Assembly (NCBI GenBank): GCA_018398585.1
Contig: JAGTTD010000020.1
Span: 22,416,350-22,480,349 of the forward strand
Length of the DNA: 64,000 nt
Origin: Simmondsia chinensis
Lineage: Eukaryota; Streptophyta; Magnoliopsida; Caryophyllales; Simmondsiaceae
Reading direction: 5' to 3'
The position numbers and the translations under genes are program-made. Below are positions 54,180 through 64,000 of this stretch, piece after piece. A model generated the notes under the pieces. It ran no database searches and was not told where the DNA came from. It worked only from the letters and a program-made list of their open reading frames with translations. Position 1 is the stretch's first letter. Each line of letters starts with the position of its first letter.

Positions 54180-54576
54180 TGTTGAAATGTGTTTTACTTA
54201 ATGTATTTTCATTGTATTTAGCATGGTATTTTACATTTTACATGTATTTTTAGTTAGCATTTATTCTTAGGCTTGTATTTAGGGTGATGAGCTCATCCCC
54301 CTCTTTCTCTAGTAACCGGCCATTAAAGGCCTTTTCATTCAATTAGGAGTTTATTATTCTACCATTCAATTAGGGGTTTTATTTTACCATTCAATAGGGT
54401 AGTAAAGTGTAATAGGGAGTTAGTGTTTTTATGTCTTTTCATTTTCTTTTAGCACTTGTATAAATCTGAGGTTAATTTATGTAAGAAGTATTTCAAGTAA
54501 TATACAAATTCTTCTTAATTCAAGATACTTTCAAGTGTTTGTTAATTCTTGAACAGTTTTATAATATTTTTTTACA
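54180..54576 (+). repeat. 5' LTR
   Basis: TGTTGAAATGTG...TTTTTTTACA, followed directly by the PBS TGGTATCAGAGC (54577-54588). Confidence 0.95.
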
Positions 54577-54588
54577 TGGTATCAGAGC
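54577..54588 (+). other. Primer binding site (initiator-Met tRNA)
   Basis: TGGTATCAGAGC immediately after the LTR. Confidence 0.95.
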
Positions 54589-54722
54589 GTGTTTCGATCT
54601 CGAGTTGATTTTACTTCATCCCGGCCGGCCCTCCAACAGAGAACAAGTTGGAGTTTAGAGAGTTGTTTTTGTCTCCTCTTCCTTGTCCTTTTGTTTAATC
54701 TTGTGTTTTAGCTTTGTTAAAT

Positions 54723-57700
54723 ATGGCGGAAATTAACAATGAGAATAATCCTCTTAATGCACAAGATAGCAGCAATCAAATTTCCGTGCCGGCTACAGCG
54801 ATAGGGGGAGCCGTGGACGTAAATTCTCCATTTTACCTTCACCCTTCTGATAATCCAGGTTTGGTCTTTGTTCAAAATATTTTAACGGGCCTAATTATCA
54901 ATCTTGGAGAAGGTCCATTTTGAAGGTTTTTAAGGCAAAAAGGAAAGTAGGATTTCTTGATGGTAGTATTCCAAACCGGATGAAAATTCACCGGAATTTG
55001 ACAATTGGAGCTCATGTGACAATATGGTGTCGACATGGCTCTCAAATTCTGTTTCAAAAGAAATCAATGAAAGCATCACTTATTTAGAAACGGCACGTGA
55101 TATTTGGTTGGACTTGCATGAGAGGTTTTCTCAAGGCAATGTTCCTCGTATTTATGAGTTAAAGCGTGAGATTGCTCACTTGAGGCAAGAAAACTCGCCT
55201 ATCTCGACTTACTTCACAAAATTGAGGTCCTTATGGGGCAAAATTTATACTCTCATTGAAATTCCGCCTTGTACTTGTGGGCATGCCAAGTCCTTTTCTG
55301 CTATTCGTGATATGGAGAAGCTTTTGGATCTCTTGATGGGTCTTGACCCATCTTTTTCTACTGTTCGGTCACAACTAATGAACACAAAACCCTTGACTTC
55401 TGTTGGGAGTGCATACTCCATTTTATGTCAAGAGGAAAAACAGCAAAGTGTAGCAGCAGGTTCAGTTGTGCAGCCCGAGGGAGCCGTCCTAGTTGCGAAG
55501 GGCTCATATGGGGGAGGTGGTATGCCAACCTCCTCGAATAATTTTTCTCGTCGTAATAACTATGTTACTTGTACTTATTGTAAGAAACAGGGACACACGA
55601 AGGAGAAGTGTTATAAGTTGATCGGGTATCCACCCAGTTGGATGGAAAATCAATCAAAAGGGGTAGGAATCGAGCTCACTGCTGCAGCAGCAGTGCACGG
55701 TGGAGCCGAACAGAACACAGCAGCACCCGATAGCCCCGTTGTCGGTCTATCCGCAACCCAATATCAGCAGCTTCTGTACTTGCTTACCCCGGCTCCTGCT
55801 TTGCCTTGTATAAATCTGACAGGTCAGGGTTTTATTTCAAATCAGAGTTGGATTATTGATTCAGGCGCTACCGATCATATGGTTTCGTCGTTGTCTCAAA
55901 TGTTTGATGTGGTGCCCAATCGGACCGTGCGACCCGTAAGGTTACCCAATGGGACTAGTTTGTCAGTCTCGCATATAGGAAAGGTCCAAATTTTTGATAA
56001 TATTATTCTCCATGACGTATTGTATGTGCCTGGTTTTTATTGCAATTTATTGTCGGTGAGCAAACTTACTCGTGATGAAAAATGTACGTTGACTTTTTTT
56101 CCTGATTTTTGTTACATTCAGGACCCTCGATCGAGAATGCTGACTCGAGCGGGTAAGTTGTGTAATGGGCTATATCTGCTGGAAGCTAGGTCGGTTGGAT
56201 CTTCGGCACATTTGGTTGGCAGTACTAAAGAAGCTGTGTTGTGGCATCGACGGTTGGGACATGTTGCTTTCAATAAACTTTCTATCTTTCCACATTTGAA
56301 TATTAAGGGTATTAGTGTTGTTTGTGATGCTTGTCATCGTGCAAAGCAAGCACGACTACCCTTTCCTTTATCAGTTTCTGAGACTCATTGTTGTTTTGAA
56401 TTAATACATTGTGACATTTGAGGACCTTATAGAACTTTATCTTTGTCCGGTGCTCGTTATTTTTTGACAATTGTCGATGATTATAGTCGTTGTACTTGGG
56501 TTTATCTCATGAGAGAAAAGTCTCAAGCTCATGGGATCCTTATGAATTTTTGTAGTATGGTGGTTACTCAATTCGGTTTGCAGGTCAAAGAAGTGAGGAG
56601 TGACAATGGCCAAGAGTTTAAGTATGGGCCATTGTTAAGTTTTTATGCTGAGCATGGGATTCAATTCCAGACATCGCTCACAGGAACACCTCAACAAAAT
56701 GGAGTGGTAGAAAGAAAGCATAAGCACTTGTTAGAGGTTGGTCGTGCACTTCGATTTCAAGCCGGTCTTCCTAAAAGGTTTTGGGGTGAGTGTGTACTTA
56801 CGGCTGCACATTTGATTAATTGATGCCTACTTCTTTACTTGCCAATAAGATTCCGTATGAGGTTTTAATGGGTAAAACACCTTCGTATAGTCATTTGAGG
56901 ACTTTTGGGTATTTGTGTTATTTTCATGTTAAAAATCGGTTCAATGACAAGTTTGATAAACGCGCTTCACCCGGAATTTTTGTGGGTTATCCACACGGTC
57001 AAAAGGGCTATAAAATATATAGTTTGGATGACAAAAGGGTCATTGTGTCTAGGGATGTTCGATTTTACGAAGAATCCATGCCATTTTTGAACATTAGTGA
57101 GTTGAATTCGATACCGGAAAACCGAGTTTTTCACCCGATTGATCCCATCGAAACAGACCCGGTCCACATGGGACCGGTATTGCTGCCGCAGCACAACTCA
57201 CCGTCTCTGGACAGTGAACTGCAGCCGGCCACTGACCCGGTGACAGAACCGGTCAGTGGGCCGGTTCCGGAACAGCAGCAGCAGGAAAGGGGGAGTGGTG
57301 CGCGCAGTGAAGAAACTGGTTTGAGGAGAAGTAGTAGGGTCCGTTCTATGCCGGTCAAATATCAAGATTACATCACAGAGATGCGTCTTCTGTAGCCCAT
57401 TCACCAACTACCGATCCATCAGCAAACTCTGGTATTTTATGTCCAATTTCAAACTTTGTCTCTAACGTACGTTTTGCTAATGCTCATTCGACTCTTTTGA
57501 ACGCCATCACCTCGGGTGATGAGCCAAAAAGTTTTGATCAGGCCATACAGCATGGACATTGGAGAGAAGCAATGGAGAAGGAGATCAAGGCTCTCGAGCA
57601 AAATTGCACATGGACACTTGAAGAGCTACCGGGCGGGAAAAGGGCCATAGATTCAAAGTGGGTGTACAAAATCAAGTATAAGTCTGATGGGTCGATTGAG

Positions 57701-59044
57701 AGGTATAAGGCTCGTCTTGTCGCTAAGGGGTACACTTAGGTCGAAGGTATAGACTATCATGATACTTTTGCTTCGGTAGCGAAACTTGTAACTGTTCGTT
57801 GTGTGTTAGCCGTTGCATTGGCTCGTAATTGGTTTATCCAACAACTTGATGTGAACAATGCTTTCCTTCATGGGGACCTAGATGAAGAGGTCTATATGAA
57901 GTTGCCACAGGGTTTTGAACGAAACAATGAAGGGAAAGTGTGTCGGCTTCGAAAGTCTTTGTATGGGCTTAAGCAAGCCTCCCGTAATTGGAATCATAAA
58001 TTCACCTCAACCTTAGTTAAGATTGGTTTCCAACAATCTAAAGCTGATTACTCGTTATTCACCTATATGAATGAAACAATCTTTACTGCAATTCTTATTT
58101 ATGTTGATGATGTGCTCATAACGGGTAATAATGAAGAACATATTAACAAAGTGAAGCTATCTTGAATCAGTCTTTTGACATAAAAGACCTAGGATCGGTA
58201 AAATACTTTTTGGGTATAGAGGTTGCACGTAGTCAGGAAGGTATCATGCTTAGTCAACGGAAGTATGTCCTTGATATTGTTAGTGAGGCTGGGGTCCTAG
58301 GTGCTAAACCCATGTCAACTCCGATAGTTCAAAATCATTCTCTTGCAGATGGTGTTGGTGAACAAATTGATGATAGTGGTCGATACAGACGACTTGTTAT
58401 ATCTTACTATTACTCGTCCTGACATTTGTTATGCTGTACGCGTGCTAAGTCAGTTTATGCATGATCCTCGAGTGCCTCATCTCGATGCTGTCATGAGGGT
58501 CTTGCGTTATTTAAAGGGAACATCGGGACAGGGTATATTTCTCCCATCTAATTATGATTTGAAGCTCCGAGCTTATTGTGATGCAAATTGGGCTGGTTGT
58601 CCTACTACTAGACGATCTACCACGGGGTATGTTATATTTTTAGGAAAATCGCCTATTTCTTGGAGTTCCAAGAAACAAAGTGTAGTTTCTCGTTCCCCAG
58701 CGGAAGCGGAATATCGATCAATGGCCACCCCGACCAGTGAGATAGTGTGGTTGCGTCGATTATTATGTGATCTCATTATTCCTACTTATAGTCCCGCTTA
58801 TTTGTTTTGTGATAACCAGGCAACTCTTCATATTGCCTCCAATCCTGTGTTTCATGAACGAACAAAGCATATTGAGATAGACTGCCATTTCGTTTGTGAG
58901 AAGTTGTTATCAAAGGAGATTGCCACGGCCTATGTTAGAAGTGGAGAACAGATTGCAGATCTTTTTACCAAAGCTGTAGGCCAGTCGGGTCACTCTTTTT
59001 TTATTGGCAAGTTGGGCATGGTAAACTTGCATACTCCAACTTGA
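54723..59044 (+). pseudogene. Copia gag-pol polyprotein with several stops and frameshifts
   Basis: Gag starts MAEINNENN at 54723. Frameshifts lie near 54895 and between 54965 and 55024, then the frame is open 55024-56421. The zinc knuckle CTYCKKQGHTKEKC is at 55570-55611, the protease IDSGATDHM at ~55855, and GAG-pre-integrase LWHRRLGHVAF at ~56240. The integrase core (56400-57100) has catalytic Asp in HCDI, Asp in RSDNGQEF and Glu in NGVVERKH. RT (57500-58160) has [28 protein letters not shown] and active-site YVDDVLI. RNase H is at 58430-59044 (AYCDANWAGCPTTRRSTTGY, AEAEYRSMA, CDNQATLHIA). In-frame stops sit at 56419, 56821 and 57738, with frame breaks near 58160 and 58395. All catalytic motifs remain but the polyprotein cannot be made from this copy; mobility in trans is possible because the LTRs, PBS and PPT are intact. 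Confidence 0.95.
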
Positions 59045-59051
59045 GGGGGAG
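59041..59051 (+). other. Polypurine tract
   Basis: TTGAGGGGGAG directly before the TG of the 3' LTR; primes plus-strand DNA. Confidence 0.85.
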
Positions 59052-59448
59052 TGTTGAAATGTGTTTTACTTAATGTATTTTCATTGTATTTAGCATGGTA
59101 TTTTACATTTTACATGTATTTTTAGTTAGCATTTATTCTTAGGCTTGTATTTAGGGTGATGAGCTCATCCCCCTCTTTCTCTAGTAACCGGCCATTAAAG
59201 GCCTTTTCATTCAATTAGGAGTTTATTATTCTACCATTCAATTAGAGGTTTTATTTTACCATTCAATAGGGTAGTAAAGTGTAATAGGGAGTTAGTGTTT
59301 TTATGTCTCTTCATTTTCTTTTAGCACTTGTATAAATCTGAGGTTGATTCATGTAAGAAGTATTTCAAGTAATATACAAATTCTTCTTAATTCAAGATAC
59401 TTTCAAGTGTTTGTTAATTCTTGAACAGTTTTATAATATTTTTTTACA
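59052..59448 (+). repeat. 3' LTR
   Basis: 397 bp, same ends as the 5' LTR. Differences seen: G/A in ATTAGRGG, T/C in ATGTCTYTTC, and two in GGTTRATTYATG. Confidence 0.95.
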
Positions 59449-59453
59449 AATGC

Positions 59454-59640
59454 CTTGAAGGGGTCTTGAGGGGTGAACAATATAGTTCGAAACTAGGGGT
59501 TGACATGCCAGTAGGCGTTTAGGAATTTTGGGGCTTGCTGTTTTGTTTTTCTCCCGTTCTTGTGGGTTCTCGGTCTCTGTTTCATTGGGGAGTTAGGCTT
59601 AATATATAAGCTCTAAAATGGTATTAGGGTTAGGTGTTAG
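59454..59640. other. No feature recognised
   Basis: Short spacer between two copia elements; no domain or repeat assigned. Confidence 0.35.
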
Positions 59641-59691
59641 GTCTTTTTTTTTTTTTTGATAATTAATGGAAAAAACTAGTGAAACAAGCGA

Positions 59692-61895
59692 TGTTGAAAG
59701 TTTAGGATTGGACACACTAAATAAGGTGGCCCCCTCTTGTATTTATAATGAACTCATAATTACAATATATAGAAACATATACATATTAATCCTACATAAT
59801 ATATTCTATCCATAATATAATATATTCTAACATAATCCTAGACAATATATTCTAACCATATATTCAACTATTACCATATATTCTAACATCCCCCCTCAAT
59901 CGAGGCAGGAGGTGACCGAATGGGAAGATTGTGTTTGAAAAATAAAAAATACTGTCGAGGAAGACTCTTAGTAAAAATATCAGCAAGCTGTTGTGAAGAG
60001 GGCACATGAAGGACATGAACAAGACCCATGTGAACTCTTTCATACACAAAATGAATGTAGATCTCGATGTATTTAATACGAACATGCTGAATGGGATTAG
60101 TGGAGAGATAAGTTGTTGAATCGTTGTCACAGTAGACCAAGGTTACTTTAGGAATAGTGATGCCAAGCTCACCAAGGTGAGACTGCAGCCAACAACACTT
60201 CGAAACGGCATTGGCAACGGCGCGATATTCTACTTCAGCACTGGAGCGAGAGACGGTGGGTTGTCATTTGGAGGACCAGGAAACAAGGTTACCACAAAAA
60301 AATAGAAGGTGGAACGATGAGTGTCAGGACAACAGACCCAATCAGCATCAGAATAGGCCACATGCTGATCAAGGGTACCAGGAGAGATAGTAAGGCCATG
60401 ATTCATAGTACCTCGAACATAGCGAAGAATACATTTGACAGCAACCCAATGAGGAAGACGAAGAGCATGCATAAACAGACACACCTGTTGCACTGCATAA
60501 GAGATATCAGGACGAGTAAAGGTTAGATACTGTAATGCACTGACAACCGACCGATACAAGGTGACATCAGTCATAAGCTCCCCATCAGAAGCAGAGAGCT
60601 TGGATTTGGAATCTGTGGGAGTAGCTATGGGTTTGCAGGCTAACATGTCAGTCTTCTCGAGCAAATCATGAATATACTTTGACTGAGATAAGAATAAACC
60701 ATCCGGAAGGTGAGAAACAGAGATTCCAAGAAAGTAGTTGAGACGTCCCAAATCTATCATATCAAATTCACACAGAAGAGAGTGTAGTAAAGTCTGAAGG
60801 AAGACGGTAGAAGAAGCAGTAAGACCAATATCATCCACGTAAAGCAGAAAAATATCCATATCAGTCCCACGTCGTAGAGTGAACATGGAAGAATCAGACT
60901 TGCAACTGTGAAAACCGGGGTGATGAAGAAAGGAAGCAAAACGATTTATTAAGTTGGCACGGGGTGCTTGCTTCAGTCCATATATTGATTTATTAAGCTT
61001 GCAAACGTAATCTGAAAAATCAGAATTCGCAAAACTCGGTGGCTGCTTCATATACACTTCTTCATTCAATGTGCCATTTAAAAAGGCATTTTTAACATCA
61101 AGCTGATGAATGGGCCATTTTCGTGACGTGGCAATGGTTAAAATAGTACGAATAGTGGGCGGTTTGACAATAGGACTAAAAGTCTCATCATAATAAATAC
61201 TGTACCGTTGCGTATAACCATGAGCAACTAAGCGCGCCTTATAGCGCTCAATTTGACCTGTAGAAGTCTGTTTGACATGAAAAACCCATTTGGAGCCGAC
61301 AACATTAGCAGTACTTGGTTTTGGAACAAGTGTCCAAGTGTAGTTACGTTGAAGTGCATTATATTCATCAAGCATTGCATTTTTCCAATTATCATCATTA
61401 AGTGCTTGCTTGTAGGAATAAAGAATATCAGTTATAGCATAAAAAGCAACCATTGAAGGTTCGAGAAGAGGCTTAGTAATACCAGCCTTAGACCAAGTAA
61501 CCATTGGATGAACTGACCGAGAAGAGGCAGGTGGCTCGGGCGGTGGTGATAATGGCAGCGGTAGCGGTTGCGGTGGAGGCATGGGCCTTGTTAAGCGAGT
61601 ATCAAAGGAAGGCAATGGAGGAGGCGAGGGAGCCACAGGAGTGGAGGGTGCGGAAGGTGGAACCGAGAGGGGCAATAGGCCACAGAAAGGTGACGCATCA
61701 AGTGGTGGTTTGAACACATGCTGAAGACGATGCGTAGAGTGCTGCGAAGTGGCCCCCAACCGGGCTAGAGGAAAATCGGTTTCATAAAAAATAACATGTC
61801 TTGAAATAACAATTTTGTTAGTCATGAAATTTAAACACTTGCAGCCCTTATGGTTTGGCAGATATCCCAAAAAGACACATAATGAGGACAGTGGT
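59692..61895 (-). mobile_element. 3' half of a Ty1/copia element (RT, RNase H, 3' LTR)
   Basis: On the minus strand: RT to RNase H (61870-59883), polypurine tract GAGGGGGGA (59896-59889), and 3' LTR TGTTAGAATATA...CTTTCAACA (59888-59692, 197 bp). The 5' part is missing. A ~50-bp minus-strand LINE tail (TAATTATCA then A's, 59665-59644) lies just beyond the LTR. Confidence 0.85.
59883..61870 (-). pseudogene. Copia integrase C-terminus, RT and RNase H
   Basis: One long frame (61870-60230, 546 codons) starts in the integrase C-terminal region (GYLPNHKGCKCLNFMTNKIV), passes a Pro-rich linker, then a full RT: SKWVFHVKQTSTGQIERYKA, ARLVAHGYTQ, LDVKNAFLNGTLNEEVYMKQ, SIYGLKQAPRA and active-site LLYVDDIGLT. 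It continues into RNase H: YLTFTRPDISYAV and YSDADWVCCPDTHRST. A frame break near 60290 separates the last part (60140-59883), which has YCDNDSTTYLSTNPIQH and VPSSQQLADIFTKSLP. The uninterrupted RT makes this the best preserved copia RT in the window, but gag, protease and integrase core are absent. The sequence differs clearly from the copia elements at 39.5 and 54.2 kb. Confidence 0.9.
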
Positions 61896-61899
61896 GCTA

Positions 61900-62042
61900 G
61901 TTTTGAAGGTTCTTTTTATCTTGTATTTTTCTTCTTCTTTTAGTGTTGCTGGGCTTTAGGCTTGCGTGCTAGCTTGGGCCCAGATCATGCGGGTGTATCC
62001 ATTTTGTATTGCTAGTTTTCTCGTTAATTATAAAAAAAAAAA
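61900..62042 (+). mobile_element. 5'-truncated LINE 3' end
   Basis: T/G-rich tail ending TCGTTAATTATAAAAAAAAA. Confidence 0.55.
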
Positions 62043-62215
62043 TGTCGTTTCTGTATAGGATCTTTGTGGGATGACTTTTTTCCATTTCATTTTAGAGTAG
62101 TTTTTCTTTCAAAATGAATATAATTTCTAAGAATATAATTCAAAATTACTAACTTGATATAATAACATTACAAGCTTTGATACATTGACTTTCTTCTCCA
62201 TGTTCCTGGTTCATC
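62043..62215. other. AT-rich spacer
   Basis: No feature recognised. Confidence 0.35.
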
Positions 62216-62219
62216 ATTT

Positions 62220-62410
62220 CCGATGGTGGTTGTAGTTATGTAATGCATGTTAGTTTTTGTATGTGGCTGTCTTGTAATCCTTTTTTTAGTCTATAGTGTT
62301 GCATTAGTTTCTATTTTAGTCCTCGCTTTTATATGGATTGACTCAGGTCTCGTTGATACGTGGTGCTTGTTTTATATAGTGACCTTGTCACTAATTATTG
62401 AAAAAAAAAT
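62220..62410 (+). mobile_element. 5'-truncated LINE 3' end
   Basis: T/G-rich tail ending GTCACTAATTATTGAAAAAA. The 80-residue frame through it is not a protein. Confidence 0.55.
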
Positions 62411-62714
62411 GATTCAACCAAAAAAAAAAAAAGAAAGAAAGAAAAAGTTAATGAACAAGAAAAGAAATTTGAATTTAAATCATTCTTGAAAGTTTAATCC
62501 AAATTTCAAACTACACACAATAATAATGATTATTTTTTTGATAATTGGCAAGAACAAGCTCACAATACAAAATAGAATGTACCTATAAATAACACTTTTT
62601 ATAATAAAATTTTTTAATAATTAGTAAGAGCTTTTGTGTCAAAAAATAGTACTACGGTGAGGATCTTTTTTAGCATTATCTTTTTTTTTTTTTTTGCCAA
62701 AAGGCAAGTGCATG
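62411..62714. other. AT-rich spacer, no gene
   Basis: Contains A- and T-rich tracts (62418-62446, 62678-62693). No feature recognised. Confidence 0.35.
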
Positions 62715-64000
62715 TAGTGATCAATATATATGGATCGAGATACTTGGCTCAATACTCGGGCGAGATCCTTGGCTCACTTAGCAGAAGAGTATGGATCGAA
62801 GTTTTTGGACTGCCTGTCCAATGCTGGACTAAGGAATGCTTTTCTGACCTCGCGAGATTACGGGGGAAGTTTGTTAGGGTGGACTTGAGGATGTCAGCCA
62901 TAAGATGCATTTATGCTGCCAGATTTCTCATCAAAACATGTTCACCTTCACTGATTCATCAAATGGTGCAAGTCCATTTTAATGGAGTGACACGATTGGT
63001 CCTGGTCAAGGAGGGTAGGACAGAGTTGATTCCAAATCACTCTCCTAGTGCTGTCGTTTTAGCTGCATCGACCAGATTAGCGAGAGAACGGACCTCTTCA
63101 CCATTGAGTCTGCACCCGGAACATCAATGCTCTACCCTGGTGCGCCCTACCACACTGGCTCAACATTTCCCTATTCGTAGGATAGGAGTCGTGGGTGATG
63201 AGGATCATGGAAGTCGCACTATTAGGCCAATGTCTGATGGATTTAGCATAGCTGAGCTGTCACGGGGTCAGCTTTCTATCAACATTGAAGGTCAGTATAT
63301 TGGTAGGTGGTCTATGGAATGCAGCTGGCCACATGTTTCTCTTCTCCATCCGTCGTCACAATGTGGTGATCATACTGCAGTTCAGGTTGTGCGTGAAAAC
63401 CAACATATGCCGCCTTTGCTCCAATGGGTGGAGTGTGACATAGCCAATTCAGATTAGCCTCACACTCGGCTATCGTATCTTAAGAATGTAACTCGTGACC
63501 CCGCTAGTGAAGATGATTCTGTGTCCTCGGGACCTGAGTTTCCTCCAGGTTTTGAGCCCTTTACCTTGACCATGTCAGAGTCTTGTATGGAGAGACCCAG
63601 TGGAGGTGGGATGAGAAAAGAAAAAGGACTATTGACAAAAAGGGAGAGAAAAGCGCTGAAGTACAAGAAAAAAGAGAGTGAAAAGCAGGAGCTCCAGAAA
63701 TTCCTTGAGGACATGTCGCCTAGGAAAAGTACGCCGGAAAATAACAAGGCATCAGGCAAACGAAAAAAGGGAAAGGAGGTGAAATGGGGAAAATCATCAA
63801 AGGCAACAGGGAAGAAGAAGAAACGGAATAGGGAGAATCAATACGACAAGATCTCGAAAGCGGAGTATGATGAGTTGATCCTTCAAGCGGAGCGGGCAAT
63901 TGACATGGGAAGTAGAGTTCGTTTAAATTTCGATGGTTTCGACCCACCTATGGTGGTAGATCTGCTAGCAAAATGAGGTGGGTGGTTTTATGGTTGAGGT
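62715..64000 (+). mobile_element. LINE B3: 5'-truncated ORF1-only-family LINE, 3' end off the window
   Basis: Family B ORF1 sequence begins abruptly near 62715 and runs to the stop at 63976, then the first 24 bases of a 3' UTR. The T/G-rich start (GGTGGGTGGTTTTATGG) resembles the B2 3' UTR and not ORF2, but the window ends too soon to be sure. Confidence 0.75.
62724..63976 (+). pseudogene. LINE ORF1 (DUF4283-like), family B, single in-frame stop
   Basis: The RRM is lost to truncation. The DUF4283-like region contains ILGSLSRRVWIEVFGLPVQC, FVRVDLRMSAIRC, IHQMVQVHFNGVTRLVLVKE and VVLAASTRLARER. The middle has IEGQYIGRWSMECSWPHVSL, and a TAG stop stands at 63455-63457. The same frame then continues to 63976 with GPEFPPGFEPF, a Lys/Arg-rich segment (about 63600-63830) and the end LQAERAIDMGSRVRLNF...VVDLLAK. 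Apart from that one stop the frame is open for over 1.2 kb, making it the best preserved family B copy. Expected role is LINE RNA binding. Confidence 0.8.

Larger units (their letters stand above)
54180..59448 (+). mobile_element. Complete recent Ty1/copia retrotransposon
   Basis: Target duplication AATGC (54175-54179, 59449-59453). LTRs are 397 bp each with about four differences by eye. PBS, gag, PR, IN, RT, RNase H and polypurine tract are in copia order. Length 5.27 kb. Confidence 0.97.

Overview
The window is nuclear DNA of a flowering plant, probably a eudicot. It is AT-rich and intron-bearing, and filled with plant-type LTR retrotransposons primed by initiator-Met tRNA, a CACTA transposon, plant L1 LINEs, MITEs and SINEs. 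Species cannot be decided from the sequence. I can support one host gene: a small two-exon MAPKKK-type protein kinase on the minus strand (47320-49085). Nearly everything else is transposable-element sequence in nested layers, mostly decayed.

Layout. 0-3.3 kb: the start of a minus-strand Ty1/copia element (short LTR, PBS, open gag running off the left edge), then MITEs. 3.3-18.4 kb: a unique-looking sequence here called P1, interrupted by a solo LTR, a tandemly duplicated block (two copies of an ORF1-only LINE, family A, with a left-truncated CACTA element between them) and a long-inverted-repeat element enclosing a minus-strand Ty3/gypsy chromovirus remnant. 18.4-23.5 kb: a tandem MITE-bearing repeat and a plus-strand Ty3/gypsy pol remnant with its 3' LTR. 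23.5-32 kb: LINE 3' ends, LTR remnants, a solo LTR split by a hAT-like MITE, and two 5S-rRNA-headed SINEs. 32.3-35.1 kb: P2, a second copy of P1 with different insertions, so that P1 and P2 act as empty sites for each other. 36-46.3 kb: a LINE RNase H remnant, an ORF1-only LINE (family B) and an old copia element whose RNase H region is split by another family B LINE. 47.3-49.2 kb: the kinase gene, whose intron is mostly one SINE plus one MITE. 49.4-54.1 kb: more 5S-headed SINEs and MITEs. 54.2-59.4 kb: a complete, recent copia element with matching 5-bp target duplications but broken coding sequence. 59.6-64 kb: a minus-strand copia RT/RNase H remnant, LINE tails and a third family B LINE running to the right edge.

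Most notable: (1) five LINE copies in two families carry only ORF1, and even the two copies with complete boundaries (2.6 and 2.2 kb) have no endonuclease or reverse transcriptase; (2) these and several truncated LINE tails end in the same short motif, TAATTATCG followed by A, which suggests mobilisation by a shared enzyme; (3) a SINE family with a 5S rRNA head and an Au-like 3' domain ending in TTG repeats, with target duplications on four of its 5S-bearing copies; (4) the P1/P2 pair, which gives direct empty-site evidence for several insertions. No CRISPR array, bacterial operon or intact tRNA gene was seen. Coordinates of decayed elements are read by eye and are approximate unless target duplications are given.
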